Source: Dermatophilaceae bacterium Sec6.4
GTDB lineage: Bacteria; Actinomycetota; Actinomycetes; Actinomycetales; Dermatophilaceae
Reading direction: 5' to 3'
Assembly: GCA_039636865.1 (NCBI GenBank)
Contig: CP144172.1
Location: 3,286,001-3,350,000, forward strand
Length of the DNA stretch: 64,000 nt
Of this stretch, positions 26,893-35,393 are shown piece by piece. The position numbers were made by a program, and so were the translations under genes. The notes beneath the pieces were generated by a model. It saw nothing but the letters and a program-made list of their open reading frames with translations. It was not told the DNA's origin and made no database searches. How positions within the stretch are numbered: the first letter of the stretch is position 1; each line of letters starts with the position of its first letter.

Positions 26893-27525
26893 ATGCAGAT
26901 ACGAGCGTCCAGCTGGAGGTACGCCGAGGACTTCATCCCGGAGTCCGAAGCCATTACCGCCGCCGCCACCCGCGGCCAGCATCTCGGCGCGGCGCCGGTC
27001 GGCCAGGGTACCGGGGCTGCGCTACGCGGATTCGCCGCCGCAGCGCGGGCGACCGCCGTCGTGGAGATCGGGACAGGAGCCGGCGCCTCGGGGCTGTGGC
27101 TGCTGTCCGGCATGCCCGGGCGGGGCGTGCTGACCACCGTCGACGTGAGCGCGGAGCTACAGAGCGCCGCCCGCGAGGCGTACGCGGCTGCTGACATCCC
27201 CTCGTACCGCTTGCGGGTGATCTGCGGCAATGCATTGACGGTACTGCCCCGTTTCGCCGACCGGGCCTACGACCTGGTGTTCGTGGACGCCGACGCAGTG
27301 GACTATCCGCGCTACGTCGAACAGGGCCTGCGATTGCTGCGGCCCGGCGGCGTTCTGGCCATCAACCGGATGCTCGGAGCGGACACCGTCGCTGATCCTG
27401 TGGCACGCGACGAGACGACCACGATCCTGCGCGATCTGGGAAAATCTCTTCGCGACGACCACGACCTGGTGGTGACTCTTCTGCCGGTGGGGGACGGATT
27501 ACTCACGGCGGTCACTCCCCAGTAG
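26893..27525 (+). CDS. SAM-dependent O-methyltransferase (Rv1220c-like)
   Basis: 210 residues from ATG 26893 (MQIRASSWRYAEDFIPE). Class I methyltransferase of the catechol/caffeoyl-CoA O-methyltransferase type: SAM loop VVEIGTGAGASGLWLL, acidic residue in LTTVDVSAEL, and metal/substrate Asp in LVFVDADAVDYPRYVE. Divergent from sigE, just as Rv1220c is from Rv1221, with about 155 bases between the starts. Substrate unknown. Confidence 0.88.
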   Translation: MQIRASSWRYAEDFIPESEAITAAATRGQHLGAAPVGQGTGAALRGFAAAARATAVVEIGTGAGASGLWLLSGMPGRGVLTTVDVSAELQSAAREAYAAADIPSYRLRVICGNALTVLPRFADRAYDLVFVDADAVDYPRYVEQGLRLLRPGGVLAINRMLGADTVADPVARDETTTILRDLGKSLRDDHDLVVTLLPVGDGLLTAVTPQ

Positions 27526-27553
27526 GACCCGCTGGATTCATGGGGGTACAAGA

Positions 27554-27586
27554 AGGGCCGCACCACCGTGACAGTGGTACGGCCCT
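27554..27586. terminator. Stem-loop terminator between convergent genes
   Basis: AGGGCCG (27554-27560) pairs with CGGCCCT (27580-27586). After one mismatch, five more pairs (ACCAC/GTGGT) enclose a 7-base loop. It lies between the O-methyltransferase and DUF3117 genes. Confidence 0.75.
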
Positions 27587-27608
27587 GCTCGAACGTCGGC
27601 TGACCCGA

Positions 27609-27776
27609 TCAGCCGATACAACCCTGGATCGCGTCGCGAAGAGCTGCTGCCTCCTCGGCATTCATCTCGACCACCAGTCGGCCACCGCCCTCGAGCGGCA
27701 TCCGCAAGAGGATGCTGCGACCCTCTTTGGTGACCTCGAGCGGACCGTCCCCGGTCCTCGGCTTCATCGCCGCCAT
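27609..27776 (-). CDS. DUF3117 small protein (Rv1211-like)
   Basis: 55 residues, MAAMKPRTGDGPLEVTKEGR then SILLRMPLEGGGRLVVEMNAEEAAALRDAIQGCIG, the complete DUF3117 family length. ATG 27776 is fixed by GAAGGGAG 4 bases upstream. A longer frame to 27947 would run across the divergent promoter. The family is highly conserved in actinobacteria and lacks known activity. Confidence 0.9.
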   Translation of the reverse strand: MAAMKPRTGDGPLEVTKEGRSILLRMPLEGGGRLVVEMNAEEAAALRDAIQGCIG

Positions 27777-27945
27777 GATGCTCCCTTCGGTGACGTGGTC
27801 GCACTCGCGTCCACGCGTCTGCCGTGTCCGGACAATCTGCTGCCCGGTACTGCCTCGCCATGTCGCACTATTATCGCCGAATCGGCAGAGTTGCGACAAA
27901 TCCGCACCTCCGCTTCCGCTCACAGCCCGCACCCCAGGAGTTCTC

Positions 27946-28752
27946 ATGACGACCCCGCCAGCACCTCAGGAACACCCCGTCGTCCTGACCCTGGTGGGCG
28001 GGGTCGCGACCGTTCGCCTCAATCGGCCGACTGCGATGAATGCACTGAACCTCGCGGTCAAGGAGTCACTCCTGGCGACCTTGCAAGAGTTGAGCGCCGA
28101 CGCGAAGGTGCGCGTGGTGGTTCTGACCGGCACCGGCAGAGCCTTCTGCGTCGGGCAGGATCTGAACGAACATGTCGCCCAGTTGCGTAGTGGACAGATC
28201 CTGTCTTCGACGGTGGTGCAGCATTACAACCCGATCATGACGCTGCTGCACACCATGGACAAGCCGGTCATTGCCGCCGTCAACGGCGTCGCGGCCGGTG
28301 CAGGCGCATCCCTGGCCTTCGCCGCCGATGCGCGTTTCGTCGCCGACACCGCGGGATTCAATACGTCCTTCGCGGCCATCGGCCTGTCCAGTGACACCGG
28401 TGCGTCGTGGACCCTTCCCCGGCTGGTGGGTTATCCCGCGGCGCGAGAACTGCTGATGTTTCCCCGCACCGTCCCCGCTGAGGAAGCACAACGTCTGGGT
28501 CTGGTGACCCGCCTGGTGCCGGCGGCCGAACTGGACGCGACAGTGGCGGAGTACGCCGCGCAACTGGCGACCGGACCGACGCTCGCCTACGCCTCGATAC
28601 GGCAGGCAGTCGCGTATTCCGCGGGCCACAGCCTGGCCGACTCCCTGGCCAACGAGGCCGAACTGATGGCGCGCACCGGTGCCTCGGGCGATCACCTCGC
28701 GGCGGTCGAGGCGTTCTTGTCCAAGACTCCCCCGACCTTCACCGGGCAATGA
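27946..28752 (+). CDS. Enoyl-CoA hydratase/isomerase family protein (PaaG-like)
   Basis: 268 residues, ATG 27946 with CAGGAG 5 bases upstream. Crotonase fold: oxyanion-hole segments GRAFCVGQDLNEH and NGVAAGAGASLAFAADARF, then FAAIGLSSDTGASWTLPRLVGYPAA. Replacement of the hydratase Glu pair by the S-D-T-G region and the C-x-G-Q-D loop favour the PaaG isomerase branch (2-(1,2-epoxy-1,2-dihydrophenyl)acetyl-CoA isomerase) over a plain hydratase. No other phenylacetate genes are nearby, so the pathway is open. Convergent with the mannosyltransferase gene. Confidence 0.85.
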   Translation: MTTPPAPQEHPVVLTLVGGVATVRLNRPTAMNALNLAVKESLLATLQELSADAKVRVVVLTGTGRAFCVGQDLNEHVAQLRSGQILSSTVVQHYNPIMTLLHTMDKPVIAAVNGVAAGAGASLAFAADARFVADTAGFNTSFAAIGLSSDTGASWTLPRLVGYPAARELLMFPRTVPAEEAQRLGLVTRLVPAAELDATVAEYAAQLATGPTLAYASIRQAVAYSAGHSLADSLANEAELMARTGASGDHLAAVEAFLSKTPPTFTGQ

Positions 28753-28768
28753 CCGCTCGTGCAGAGCA

Positions 28769-30037
28769 TCAGATCGGGTTGCCGATCGGCGGTATGAAGC
28801 GCAGCAGAGTCCAGGCCCACCACACCTGCCACCCCAGGGACAACACCAGAAAGATCGCGAAGCGCAGACGTACCAGGATGATGCGGTCGCGGCGCGCCCA
28901 GCCGACCCCCAGCGCGATCGGCACGAGCGGGAAGAGCAGCAACGCAAAGCGGTACGTGCTGGTCCAGACGTCCACCGCAGCAACGAGATAGGCGCCGTAG
29001 GCGACCGTCCAGCTCAGCAGGACCGGCCCCAGCGCCCTGGCCCACGGGCCGGCGACCATAGCGGCGAACGTCCCGAACAGCAGGCACAGTACGACGACGG
29101 CACCGACAGAGCCGAAAAAATGGGCGAAATTGGTGAACCACGGCGTGAAGAAGACCACGCCGTCCACCCGCCAGGAGGCCTGGGTATCGAAGTACGCGTC
29201 GGGCACCTCGGTGACGCGCGCGGCAATCTGCATCCACAGCACCGTTGCCACCAGACTCGAGCCCGCTGCAAACGAGATCCCCCACCAGTCACGCGCAGTC
29301 ATCGCCCGAATGTCCCGTTCGCGCCACCGCCACCATCCGGCGGCGAGTACGACCAGCACCAACGGGGCGGCGATGGGCCGTGTCACACCCATCGTCAACG
29401 CGAAAAAACCCGCGGGCACCCACGCCTGCCTGGACAGGGCCAACAGGAAACCCATCAGGATCAGCAGCGCCAGCGACTCGGTGTAGGTCATCTGGAAGGT
29501 GGGCGATGGGGGCAGCGCGCTGAAGACGACGACGCTGGCCAGCGCTGCCGACGCTCCGATGCGCTCGCGGAGCAGCACTGCCATCACAGCAATCGCGGCG
29601 CCACCGAAGACGAGCGACAGCAGCGATCCACCCACTGCGAACGAGGCTCCGGTCATGAGCATGAGGGTCTTCACCGCCAGCGGATACAGCGGCAGAAAGG
29701 CCCACGCGTTCTGCTCGACCAGACCACCCGGACCACGCGGCAGCGAACGTGGATACCCCGATTCGGCGATCTGCTGGTACCAGTGCCCGTCCCACATCCG
29801 CACTTCGTCCCAGTACGTCGCCGCCGAAGCACCCGGGTGACCGGTGATTCCGGCGACTGGTTGATGACGGGCCAGCCAGATCATCAGTACGGCCGAGAAG
29901 GCACGACAGGCGAGGTAACCCAGCAGAGCCAACGGGATCAGCCGTCGATCCGCCAGTGCCGACCATCCCCCGCGGGAGCGCACCAGGACGACCGGCGACA
30001 GCACCGCGCTCATGCGCGTATTGCCACCGACACTCAT
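28769..30037 (-). CDS. Polytopic mannosyltransferase (PIG-V/GT-C family)
   Basis: 422 residues with about ten hydrophobic helices. The luminal-side motif RMWDGHWYQQIAESGYP near the N-terminus is the WDGxWY signature of PIG-V-type GT-C mannosyltransferases, which use polyprenyl-phosphate mannose outside the membrane. NAWAFLPLYPLAVK and YTESLALLILMGFLLA are also typical. ATG 30037 is 7 bases after the tag stop; ATG 30013 is a fallback. It is the last gene of the dapE-LOG-DivIVA-SRPBCC-tag run. Likely acts in cell-envelope glycan or glycoprotein assembly. Confidence 0.85.
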   Translation of the reverse strand: MSVGGNTRMSAVLSPVVLVRSRGGWSALADRRLIPLALLGYLACRAFSAVLMIWLARHQPVAGITGHPGASAATYWDEVRMWDGHWYQQIAESGYPRSLPRGPGGLVEQNAWAFLPLYPLAVKTLMLMTGASFAVGGSLLSLVFGGAAIAVMAVLLRERIGASAALASVVVFSALPPSPTFQMTYTESLALLILMGFLLALSRQAWVPAGFFALTMGVTRPIAAPLVLVVLAAGWWRWRERDIRAMTARDWWGISFAAGSSLVATVLWMQIAARVTEVPDAYFDTQASWRVDGVVFFTPWFTNFAHFFGSVGAVVVLCLLFGTFAAMVAGPWARALGPVLLSWTVAYGAYLVAAVDVWTSTYRFALLLFPLVPIALGVGWARRDRIILVRLRFAIFLVLSLGWQVWWAWTLLRFIPPIGNPI

Positions 30038-30044
30038 CCGGTGC

Positions 30045-30638
30045 TCATTCACTACTGATTTCGGGGACGCAGCGGTGGCAGCCCAGGACGTGATCATCGA
30101 CCACGCCGCAGGCCTGCATGGCGGCGTACATCGTGGTGGGACCGACATGCCGGAACCCGGCAGCCTTGAGCGCCGCCGCCAGGACAGTCGATTCCGTAGT
30201 GGTCGCCGGCACCTGATCGAGGGTGAGTGGTGCGGGATGCGAGGCGGGTCTGGCCGACCAGAACAGCTCTTCCAGCCCGCCGTGTGCCCGCAAGGCGAGG
30301 GTTGCTCGGGCATTGACGATCGCCGCGCGGATCTTGCGCTCATTGCGCACGATCTGCGCGTCGTCCAACAGGCGTCGGACCTGCTGTTCGTCGTACGCTG
30401 CGACGACGTCCGGGTCGAACTGGTCGAAGGCGGCTCGGAAAGCGTCCCGCTTGCGCAGGATGGTCATCCAGGACAAACCCGACTGGAACGCCTCGAGCGT
30501 GATGCGCTCGAGCAGCGCGCGCTCGCCGCGGACAGCGACGCCCCACTCCGTGTCGTGATACTGCTCGTACTCCTGCCCTACGGCCCAGCCGCAACGCACC
30601 AGTCCGTCGCTACCGCGGACCTGTCCCGCCTGCGTCAT
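30045..30638 (-). CDS. tag: DNA-3-methyladenine glycosylase I
   Basis: 197 residues. Excises N3-methyladenine from alkylated DNA. The zinc snap is formed by Cys16 and His28 (RCGWAVGQEYEQYHDTEWG) and the C-terminal LGCHRC. The HhH-like glycosylase core LEAFQSGLSWMTILRKRDAFRAAF is characteristic. It corresponds to Rv1210 (tagA) and, as there, neighbours the DivIVA-like and DUF3117 genes. Confidence 0.94.
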   Translation of the reverse strand: MTQAGQVRGSDGLVRCGWAVGQEYEQYHDTEWGVAVRGERALLERITLEAFQSGLSWMTILRKRDAFRAAFDQFDPDVVAAYDEQQVRRLLDDAQIVRNERKIRAAIVNARATLALRAHGGLEELFWSARPASHPAPLTLDQVPATTTESTVLAAALKAAGFRHVGPTTMYAAMQACGVVDDHVLGCHRCVPEISSE

Positions 30639-30671
30639 ACCGGCTGCACCATCGCCGAAAGGTCGACGCGA

Positions 30672-31130
30672 TCAATGCGCCTCAGCGGCGGCGACAATCT
30701 TCTTCAGCACCCCGGCGTACATCGCCTTGGTGATCAGACCCCCGACCGGCCGACTGATGGTCGCCAGGAGCCGGGGCGCCGGTCCGACGTCGGTCGTCCA
30801 GACCAGCGTCGCGCCGCCCGGCGTCGGATGCACCTCGAAGTTCACCGTGCCGGACAGAACCTTGCCGAGTTTGCGAATTGCGAAACTACCGCTGTCATGA
30901 CCCTCTACCGGGGAGGGCGGCGACCAGGCCGTGACGACCATCGGATCAGGCAGTGTCAGAGGGCCCAGCTTGCTGAAGCCTTCGAAATGACGACCGACAC
31001 CCTCGGGCTCGTCCGGCACCTTCATCTGCGTGAGCGGAAAGTACCCGGCGTGCCGCTTCCAGTCGGTCGTGACCGCCCATACGGCATCCACATCGGCTCG
31101 GGTCTCACGCGTCATCCGGACTTGCGGCAT
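30672..31130 (-). CDS. SRPBCC-fold (polyketide cyclase/START-like) protein
   Basis: 152 residues. The N-terminal strand and helix (VRMTRETRADVDAVWAVTTDWKRHAGYFPLTQM), central FEGFSKLGPLTLPDPMVVTAW and long C-terminal helix (VGGLITKAMYAGVLKKIVAAAEAH) give the hydrophobic-pocket SRPBCC fold. Ligand unknown. Six bases after the DivIVA-like stop and 33 bases before tag, so within the same transcription unit. Confidence 0.82.
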   Translation of the reverse strand: MPQVRMTRETRADVDAVWAVTTDWKRHAGYFPLTQMKVPDEPEGVGRHFEGFSKLGPLTLPDPMVVTAWSPPSPVEGHDSGSFAIRKLGKVLSGTVNFEVHPTPGGATLVWTTDVGPAPRLLATISRPVGGLITKAMYAGVLKKIVAAAEAH

Positions 31131-31136
31131 TGCTGC

Positions 31137-31454
31137 TCACTTTCCTTGTTCGTCGGCGGGCTGGGTGTCATAGCTGTGCCTGGCCGAGCGCAGCCGGGCG
31201 ATCTCGTCGTCGCGCTCACCGAGCGCCTGCACCAGGCGGTCCAGGACGTCGTCGACCTGACCCATCCGATACCCGCGCAACGTCTGGTCGAATCGCACGG
31301 ACTCCACGTCCTCCGTGGCCAGCGGCGCATCGGGCAGGCCGACGAAGGGCGTTGTCGAGGTCGGGTCGTCGAGATGGCCGCCGAACCACCCGGCGATGCC
31401 CGCCAGCACGACACCCGTCACGAGCACGAGCAGCACGAGTAGGAACACGATCAC
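31137..31454 (-). CDS. Membrane-anchored DivIVA-like domain protein (Rv1209-like)
   Basis: 105 residues from GTG 31454. One N-terminal transmembrane helix (VFLLVLLVLVTGVVLAGIAGWFG), then the short DivIVA-like motif VRFDQTLRGYRMGQVDDVLDRLVQALGERDDEIARLR, which is the FxxxxRGYxxxxVDxFL pattern of DivIVA/Wag31 domains. Such short proteins probably localise to curved membrane or bind Wag31. 31 bases after the LOG-family gene. Confidence 0.85.
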   Translation of the reverse strand: MIVFLLVLLVLVTGVVLAGIAGWFGGHLDDPTSTTPFVGLPDAPLATEDVESVRFDQTLRGYRMGQVDDVLDRLVQALGERDDEIARLRSARHSYDTQPADEQGK

Positions 31455-31485
31455 GATGCCAGGGTAGCTACTACGACCGACAGCC

Positions 31486-32247
31486 TCACTCCGGAGCTGA
31501 GGCAGCAAGGACGCCGTTACCCGCGACGATGGCTCTGACGGCCTCAGCAGCCGTGTCGACGACCTGCAGGCGGGCGATATCGGCGGCCGCGATCATTCCT
31601 TGCGGCAGCACGGTTTCCTGCAGCCAGGCCAGCAGCGGCGCCCAGAAATCGCGGCCGATCAGGACGACCGGGAAGCTGGTCACTTTCTGTGTCTGGGCCA
31701 GGGTCAGCGCTTCGAAGAGTTCATCGAACGTGCCGAAACCGCCCGGCAGGACGACGTAGCCCTGGGCGTACTTCACGAACATCGTCTTGCGCACCATGAA
31801 ATAGCGGAAGTTGATGCCCAGGTCGACGTAGTCGTTCAACCCTGATTCGAACGGCAACTCGATACCCAGACCGATACTGGCACCGCCCGCTTCATGGGCG
31901 CCCTTGTTCGCGGCCTCCATCACGCCTGGCCCGCCACCGGTGATCACGGCGTACCCCGCCTGCACCAGGAGCTTTCCGACCTCTTCCGCCAGCAGATAGA
32001 ACTGCGAATCCGGATTCATCCGCGCCGAACCGAAAACGCTGATCGCCGGTCCGAGCTCGGCGAGGGCGCCGAAACCCTCGACGAACTCGGCCTGGATGCG
32101 CATCACCCGCCACGGGTCGGTGTGCAGCCAGTCGCTGTCCTGATCACGGTCCAGCAGCCGCTGGTCGGTCGTGGTCGACGGGACGAGCTTGCCGCGCAAC
32201 GTGCTCGCCCCCTTGCGGTACGTGCCGTGGACATCCTGGCTACTCAT
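31486..32247 (-). CDS. LOG-family protein (TIGR00730, Rossmann fold)
   Basis: 253 residues from ATG 32247. Contains the nucleotide-binding GGGPGVMEAANKGA and the signature PGGFGTFDELFEAL, the motifs of LOG-type cytokinin-activating phosphoribohydrolases. It carries an N-terminal extension (SSQDVHGTYRKGASTLRGKLV) like Rv1205. In M. tuberculosis the family member releases cytokinins from riboside monophosphates. Overlaps the dapE stop by 4 bases. Confidence 0.9.
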   Translation of the reverse strand: MSSQDVHGTYRKGASTLRGKLVPSTTTDQRLLDRDQDSDWLHTDPWRVMRIQAEFVEGFGALAELGPAISVFGSARMNPDSQFYLLAEEVGKLLVQAGYAVITGGGPGVMEAANKGAHEAGGASIGLGIELPFESGLNDYVDLGINFRYFMVRKTMFVKYAQGYVVLPGGFGTFDELFEALTLAQTQKVTSFPVVLIGRDFWAPLLAWLQETVLPQGMIAAADIARLQVVDTAAEAVRAIVAGNGVLAASAPE

Positions 32248-33317
32248 GCCAGCCACCGCCGCATCGCCTCCAGGGCCTGCTCGATCTGCTGCTCGGGACA
32301 CTGTTCGTCATCGGTATGCGCGTAATTGGGATCACCGGGGCCGAAGTTGACGGCGGGTATGTCGAGCGCTGCAAACCGTGCCACGTCCGTCCAGCCCTCC
32401 TTGGCCGTGACTGGCAGGCCCAACGCCGCAACGAACGCCTTCGCTGCGGGTTGATCCAACCCTGGACGCGCGCCGATCGCGCAGTCGCCGAGCACAACGT
32501 CGTACCCCTTGAATACCTCGCAGACGTGTGCAAGCGCCTCGGCTGCCGACTTGTCGGGTGCAAACCGGTAGTTCACGCTGACCGTGCACCGGTCGGGGAT
32601 CACATTTCCGGCAATACCGCCGCTGATCCCGACTGCGTTGAGCGCCTCGTGATAGTCCAGGCCGTCGACAGTGACCGTTGCCGGCTCGTACGCCGTCAGA
32701 CGCGACAGCAGCTGGGCGGCACCGTGGATGGCATTGCGCCCGTTCCACGGTCGCGCCGAGTGCGCAGAGATCCCGTCGACCGTGACCTCGACCCGCAGGG
32801 TGCCTTTGCAGCCGCCCTCGATACCCCCGTCGGTCGGCTCGAGCAACACTGCGAAGTCAGCGTCGAGCAGATCGGGCTGCTGCTCACCGATCCGTTTCAG
32901 TCCGTTGAACTCATCCTCGATCTCCTCGCAGTCGTAGAAGATGTAGGTGACGTCGCGGGTGGGTTCGCTGACTTCGGCAGCAAGTTTCAGCTGCACCGCG
33001 ACCCCGCCCTTCATGTCCGTCGTACCGCGCCCGATCAGCATCCCGTCGACCCGCCGTACCGGCAGATTCGGCGGATCGGTCAGCGGCACCGTGTCCAGAT
33101 GCCCTGCCAGCACCACCCGCTCGTCACGACCTAATTGGGTGCGCGCGACGATCACGTTGCCGTCCCGGATCACGTCCAGGTGGGTGGCGCCCAACAACGC
33201 CTGCTCGACCGCGTCGGCGATCTCATGCTCACCTCGGCTGACGGAGGCGATGTTGCACAGGTCGACGGTGAGATCGACGACGTTCTTGCTCAGGTCCAGG
33301 ACCTCAGGGCTCGACAT
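32244..33317 (-). CDS. dapE: Succinyl-diaminopimelate desuccinylase
   Basis: 357 residues, M20 metallopeptidase fold. Cleaves N-succinyl-LL-diaminopimelate to LL-DAP in the succinylase branch of lysine/mDAP synthesis. Metal-site motifs: LAGHLDTVPL, GRGTTDMKGG, YDCEEIEDEFNGL, LLEPTDGGIEGGCKG and the C-terminal NFGPGDPNYAHTDDE. A dimerisation/lid domain lies in the middle. Its pathway partner dapD is 13 kb away across the accessory island, whereas the two are adjacent and divergent in M. tuberculosis (Rv1201c/Rv1202). Confidence 0.94.
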   Translation of the reverse strand: MSSPEVLDLSKNVVDLTVDLCNIASVSRGEHEIADAVEQALLGATHLDVIRDGNVIVARTQLGRDERVVLAGHLDTVPLTDPPNLPVRRVDGMLIGRGTTDMKGGVAVQLKLAAEVSEPTRDVTYIFYDCEEIEDEFNGLKRIGEQQPDLLDADFAVLLEPTDGGIEGGCKGTLRVEVTVDGISAHSARPWNGRNAIHGAAQLLSRLTAYEPATVTVDGLDYHEALNAVGISGGIAGNVIPDRCTVSVNYRFAPDKSAAEALAHVCEVFKGYDVVLGDCAIGARPGLDQPAAKAFVAALGLPVTAKEGWTDVARFAALDIPAVNFGPGDPNYAHTDDEQCPEQQIEQALEAMRRWLA

Positions 33318-33379
33318 ACCGCCATCCTGACCTACCCCCGTGGCCGGCTACCCGGCGACGCGCGGCGAACCGGAAGCAG

Positions 33380-33408
33380 TTGATACCCCCTGGGGGTAAG
33401 GATTAGCA
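33380..33408 (+). promoter_or_regulatory. csoR promoter with CsoR operator in the spacer
   Basis: TTGATA (33380-33385) and TTAGCA (33403-33408) are 17 bases apart. The spacer carries the odd-length palindrome TACCCCCTGGGGGTA (33384-33398), the G-tract type operator known for copper-sensing CsoR. This predicts repression without copper and release when Cu(I) binds. Confidence 0.85.
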
Positions 33409-33489
33409 TCGAGGGATACTTCGAGGCAGCTGTAGGACCGCGCTGTCGGGCCTGCCGACCACCTTCAACACAACCTCTGAGGACACCGC

Positions 33490-33816
33490 ATGACCGCAAC
33501 CGAGCCGACCACCCCCGCCACTCCTGCCACTCCCGACCCGGGGTACGTCGACACCAAAGCCGATCACCTCAAACGGCTGCGCCGCGTCGAAGGTCAGGTG
33601 CGCGGATTACAGCGGATGGTGGAGAACGAGACCTACTGCATCGACGTGCTTACCCAGATCTCGGCGGCAACGCGAGCCCTGGAGGCGGTTGCCATCGGGT
33701 TGCTGGAGGAACACCTCACGCATTGCGTCACCCACGCGATTCAGGGGGGCGGCGCCGAAGCCGACGCCAAGATCAAGGAAGCCTCAGCAGCGATCGCGCG
33801 CCTCGTCCGCTCCTAG
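33490..33816 (+). CDS. csoR: Copper-sensing transcriptional repressor CsoR
   Basis: 108 residues with a Thr/Pro-rich N-terminal tail of about 20. The Cu(I) triad is Cys50, His75 and Cys79, with spacings of 25 and 4 residues exactly as Cys36-His61-Cys65 of M. tuberculosis CsoR. The DNA-binding basic face is HLKRLRRVEGQVRGLQRMVE. The promoter has a CsoR box. No copper ATPase or chaperone is next to it; downstream comes a hydroxyproline-type operon after 81 bases, so its regulon is presumably elsewhere. Confidence 0.93.
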   Translation: MTATEPTTPATPATPDPGYVDTKADHLKRLRRVEGQVRGLQRMVENETYCIDVLTQISAATRALEAVAIGLLEEHLTHCVTHAIQGGGAEADAKIKEASAAIARLVRS

Positions 33817-33897
33817 CCTGCTCCCAGCCCGCTCGCAGTCAGACGGGCCGATATGGTGCGGTCACAGGTCTGGTGCAGGAAAGTGCAAGAAGGTGCA

Positions 33898-35076
33898 ATG
33901 AAAGCTGTCGTGGTCGGTGCGGGAGTCATCGGTGCCGCCTGCGCGCGTGCGCTCGCCCAGGCCGGGATCGCCGTCACGGTGCTGGAGCGCGGTGCTGCTG
34001 CCAGCGGCACATCCGCCGCGTGCGAGGGCAACCTGCTCGTATCGGACAAATCACCAGGTCCCGAGTTGGAACTGGCGCTTTTCAGCACGCGGCGCTGGGG
34101 CGTCGTAGCGGCGGAGCTTGCTGACGAGCTCGGAGCCGGCTTCCCCTCGATCGAGTACGACCGCAAGGGCGGTCTGGTGGTCTGCTGCGCTGCTGCCGGT
34201 GCCACCGCGCTGCAGGACCTGGGCAATCGTCAGCGTGCTTGTGGGGTGCTCGTCGAGCGGTTGCACCCTGCGGAGGCCCGCGTGCTGGAGCCGGACCTCA
34301 CCGGTGACGTCGTCGCGGCCGCCTACTACCCCCAGGACGCCCAGCTGCAGCCGACGGCCGCGACCGAGGCACTGCTCGCCTCGGCACGCCGCGCCGGAGC
34401 GCAGGTGTTCACCGGGGAAGAAGTCATCGGCCCGCGGCGACGTGCGGACGGCACGTTGTGCGGGGTCGCCACCAGGTCCGGCGGGTACGACGCGGACATC
34501 GTCGTCAACTGCGCCGGGCCGTGGGCGGGCGCAGTGGCGACATCGCTCGGCGTCGAGCTGCCCGTACTCCCGCGGCGAGGCATGATCCTGGTGACCACGC
34601 GGATGCCACCCCGGATCCGGCACAAGGTGTACGGCGACGACTACGTGAATGCCACCCAGTCCGCAGACGCGATGCTCCAGACCTCGACAGTGGTGGAATC
34701 GACGGCCGCCGGAACGGTACTGATCGGTTCGTCCCGCGAGCGCGTGGGACTCGATCCGCGCACGGACATGGCGGTTGCAGCGCAGATCGCCCGCAAGGCG
34801 GTCGCTCTCTTCCCCTTCCTCGCCGAGACGACTGTCCTACGCAGCTACGCCGGTTTCCGGCCGTACATGCCCGACCACCTGCCGGTCATCGGGCCCGATC
34901 CCCGGCTGCCGGGCCTCTACCACGTGGCAGGTCACGAGGGCGCGGGCATCGGGTTGTCGATCGCCTCCGCCGACCTGCTCCTGGCCCAGGTGACCGGGTC
35001 ATCGATGCCGTACGACGGCACGCCGTTCGCTGTGGACCGGCCGAGCCTCGCGATCCACCTTCAGCGGGCCGCATGA
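33898..35076 (+). CDS. FAD-dependent D-amino acid/D-hydroxyproline dehydrogenase, catalytic subunit
   Basis: 392 residues, DAO family. N-terminal FAD loop VVVGAGVIGAACARALAQAG, the substrate-site stretch SGTSAACEGNLLVSD, and C-terminal GFRPYMPDHLPVIGPDPRLPGLYHVAGHEGAGIGL. This is the beta-type subunit of heteromeric D-hydroxyproline/opine/HcnABC dehydrogenases. It should oxidise cis-4-hydroxy-D-proline to 1-pyrroline-4-hydroxy-2-carboxylate, passing electrons to the two following subunits. ATG 33898 has AGAAGG just upstream. Stop and next start overlap (ATGA). Confidence 0.87.
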   Translation: MKAVVVGAGVIGAACARALAQAGIAVTVLERGAAASGTSAACEGNLLVSDKSPGPELELALFSTRRWGVVAAELADELGAGFPSIEYDRKGGLVVCCAAAGATALQDLGNRQRACGVLVERLHPAEARVLEPDLTGDVVAAAYYPQDAQLQPTAATEALLASARRAGAQVFTGEEVIGPRRRADGTLCGVATRSGGYDADIVVNCAGPWAGAVATSLGVELPVLPRRGMILVTTRMPPRIRHKVYGDDYVNATQSADAMLQTSTVVESTAAGTVLIGSSRERVGLDPRTDMAVAAQIARKAVALFPFLAETTVLRSYAGFRPYMPDHLPVIGPDPRLPGLYHVAGHEGAGIGLSIASADLLLAQVTGSSMPYDGTPFAVDRPSLAIHLQRAA

Positions 35077-35393
35077 CGTCCCGCGCAGTGGACCCTGCCT
35101 GGGACCCCATCGGTCCCGAGGCAGGTCGCCCGGTCAGCATCGAGGTCGACGGGCAGACCTACACGGGCGTCCTGGGGCAGTCGGTTGCGGGCATCCTGCT
35201 GGCCAACGGCGTGGCCAGTTGGCGCACCAGCTCGACCCGGCAACAACCGCGCGGGGTGTTCTGCGGCATCGGCATCTGTTTCGACTGTCTGATCGAGGTC
35301 GATGGGCGCCGCGATGTACGCGCCTGCCTGTTCCGACCGCGCGGCGGCGAAGTACTGCATGCGCAGGACGCGGGGCCATCGTGCAGGTCCTGA
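35073..35393 (+). CDS. Small [2Fe-2S] subunit of the dehydrogenase complex
   Basis: 106 residues. Ferredoxin-like cluster site Cys64, Cys69, Cys72, Cys85 (GVFCGIGICFDCLIEVDGRRDVRAC). This short single-domain form, overlapped by FAD-enzyme genes on both sides, is the gamma-type subunit of D-hydroxyproline dehydrogenase and the HcnA type of hydrogen cyanide synthase. It relays electrons between the two flavoproteins. Confidence 0.9.
   Translation: MTSRAVDPAWDPIGPEAGRPVSIEVDGQTYTGVLGQSVAGILLANGVASWRTSSTRQQPRGVFCGIGICFDCLIEVDGRRDVRACLFRPRGGEVLHAQDAGPSCRS

Noticed and set aside
28679..30058. 459-codon plus-strand frame opposite the mannosyltransferase
   Set aside because: Product is a charged Arg/Gln/Asp mix with no fold; the opposite strand encodes a clear membrane protein.
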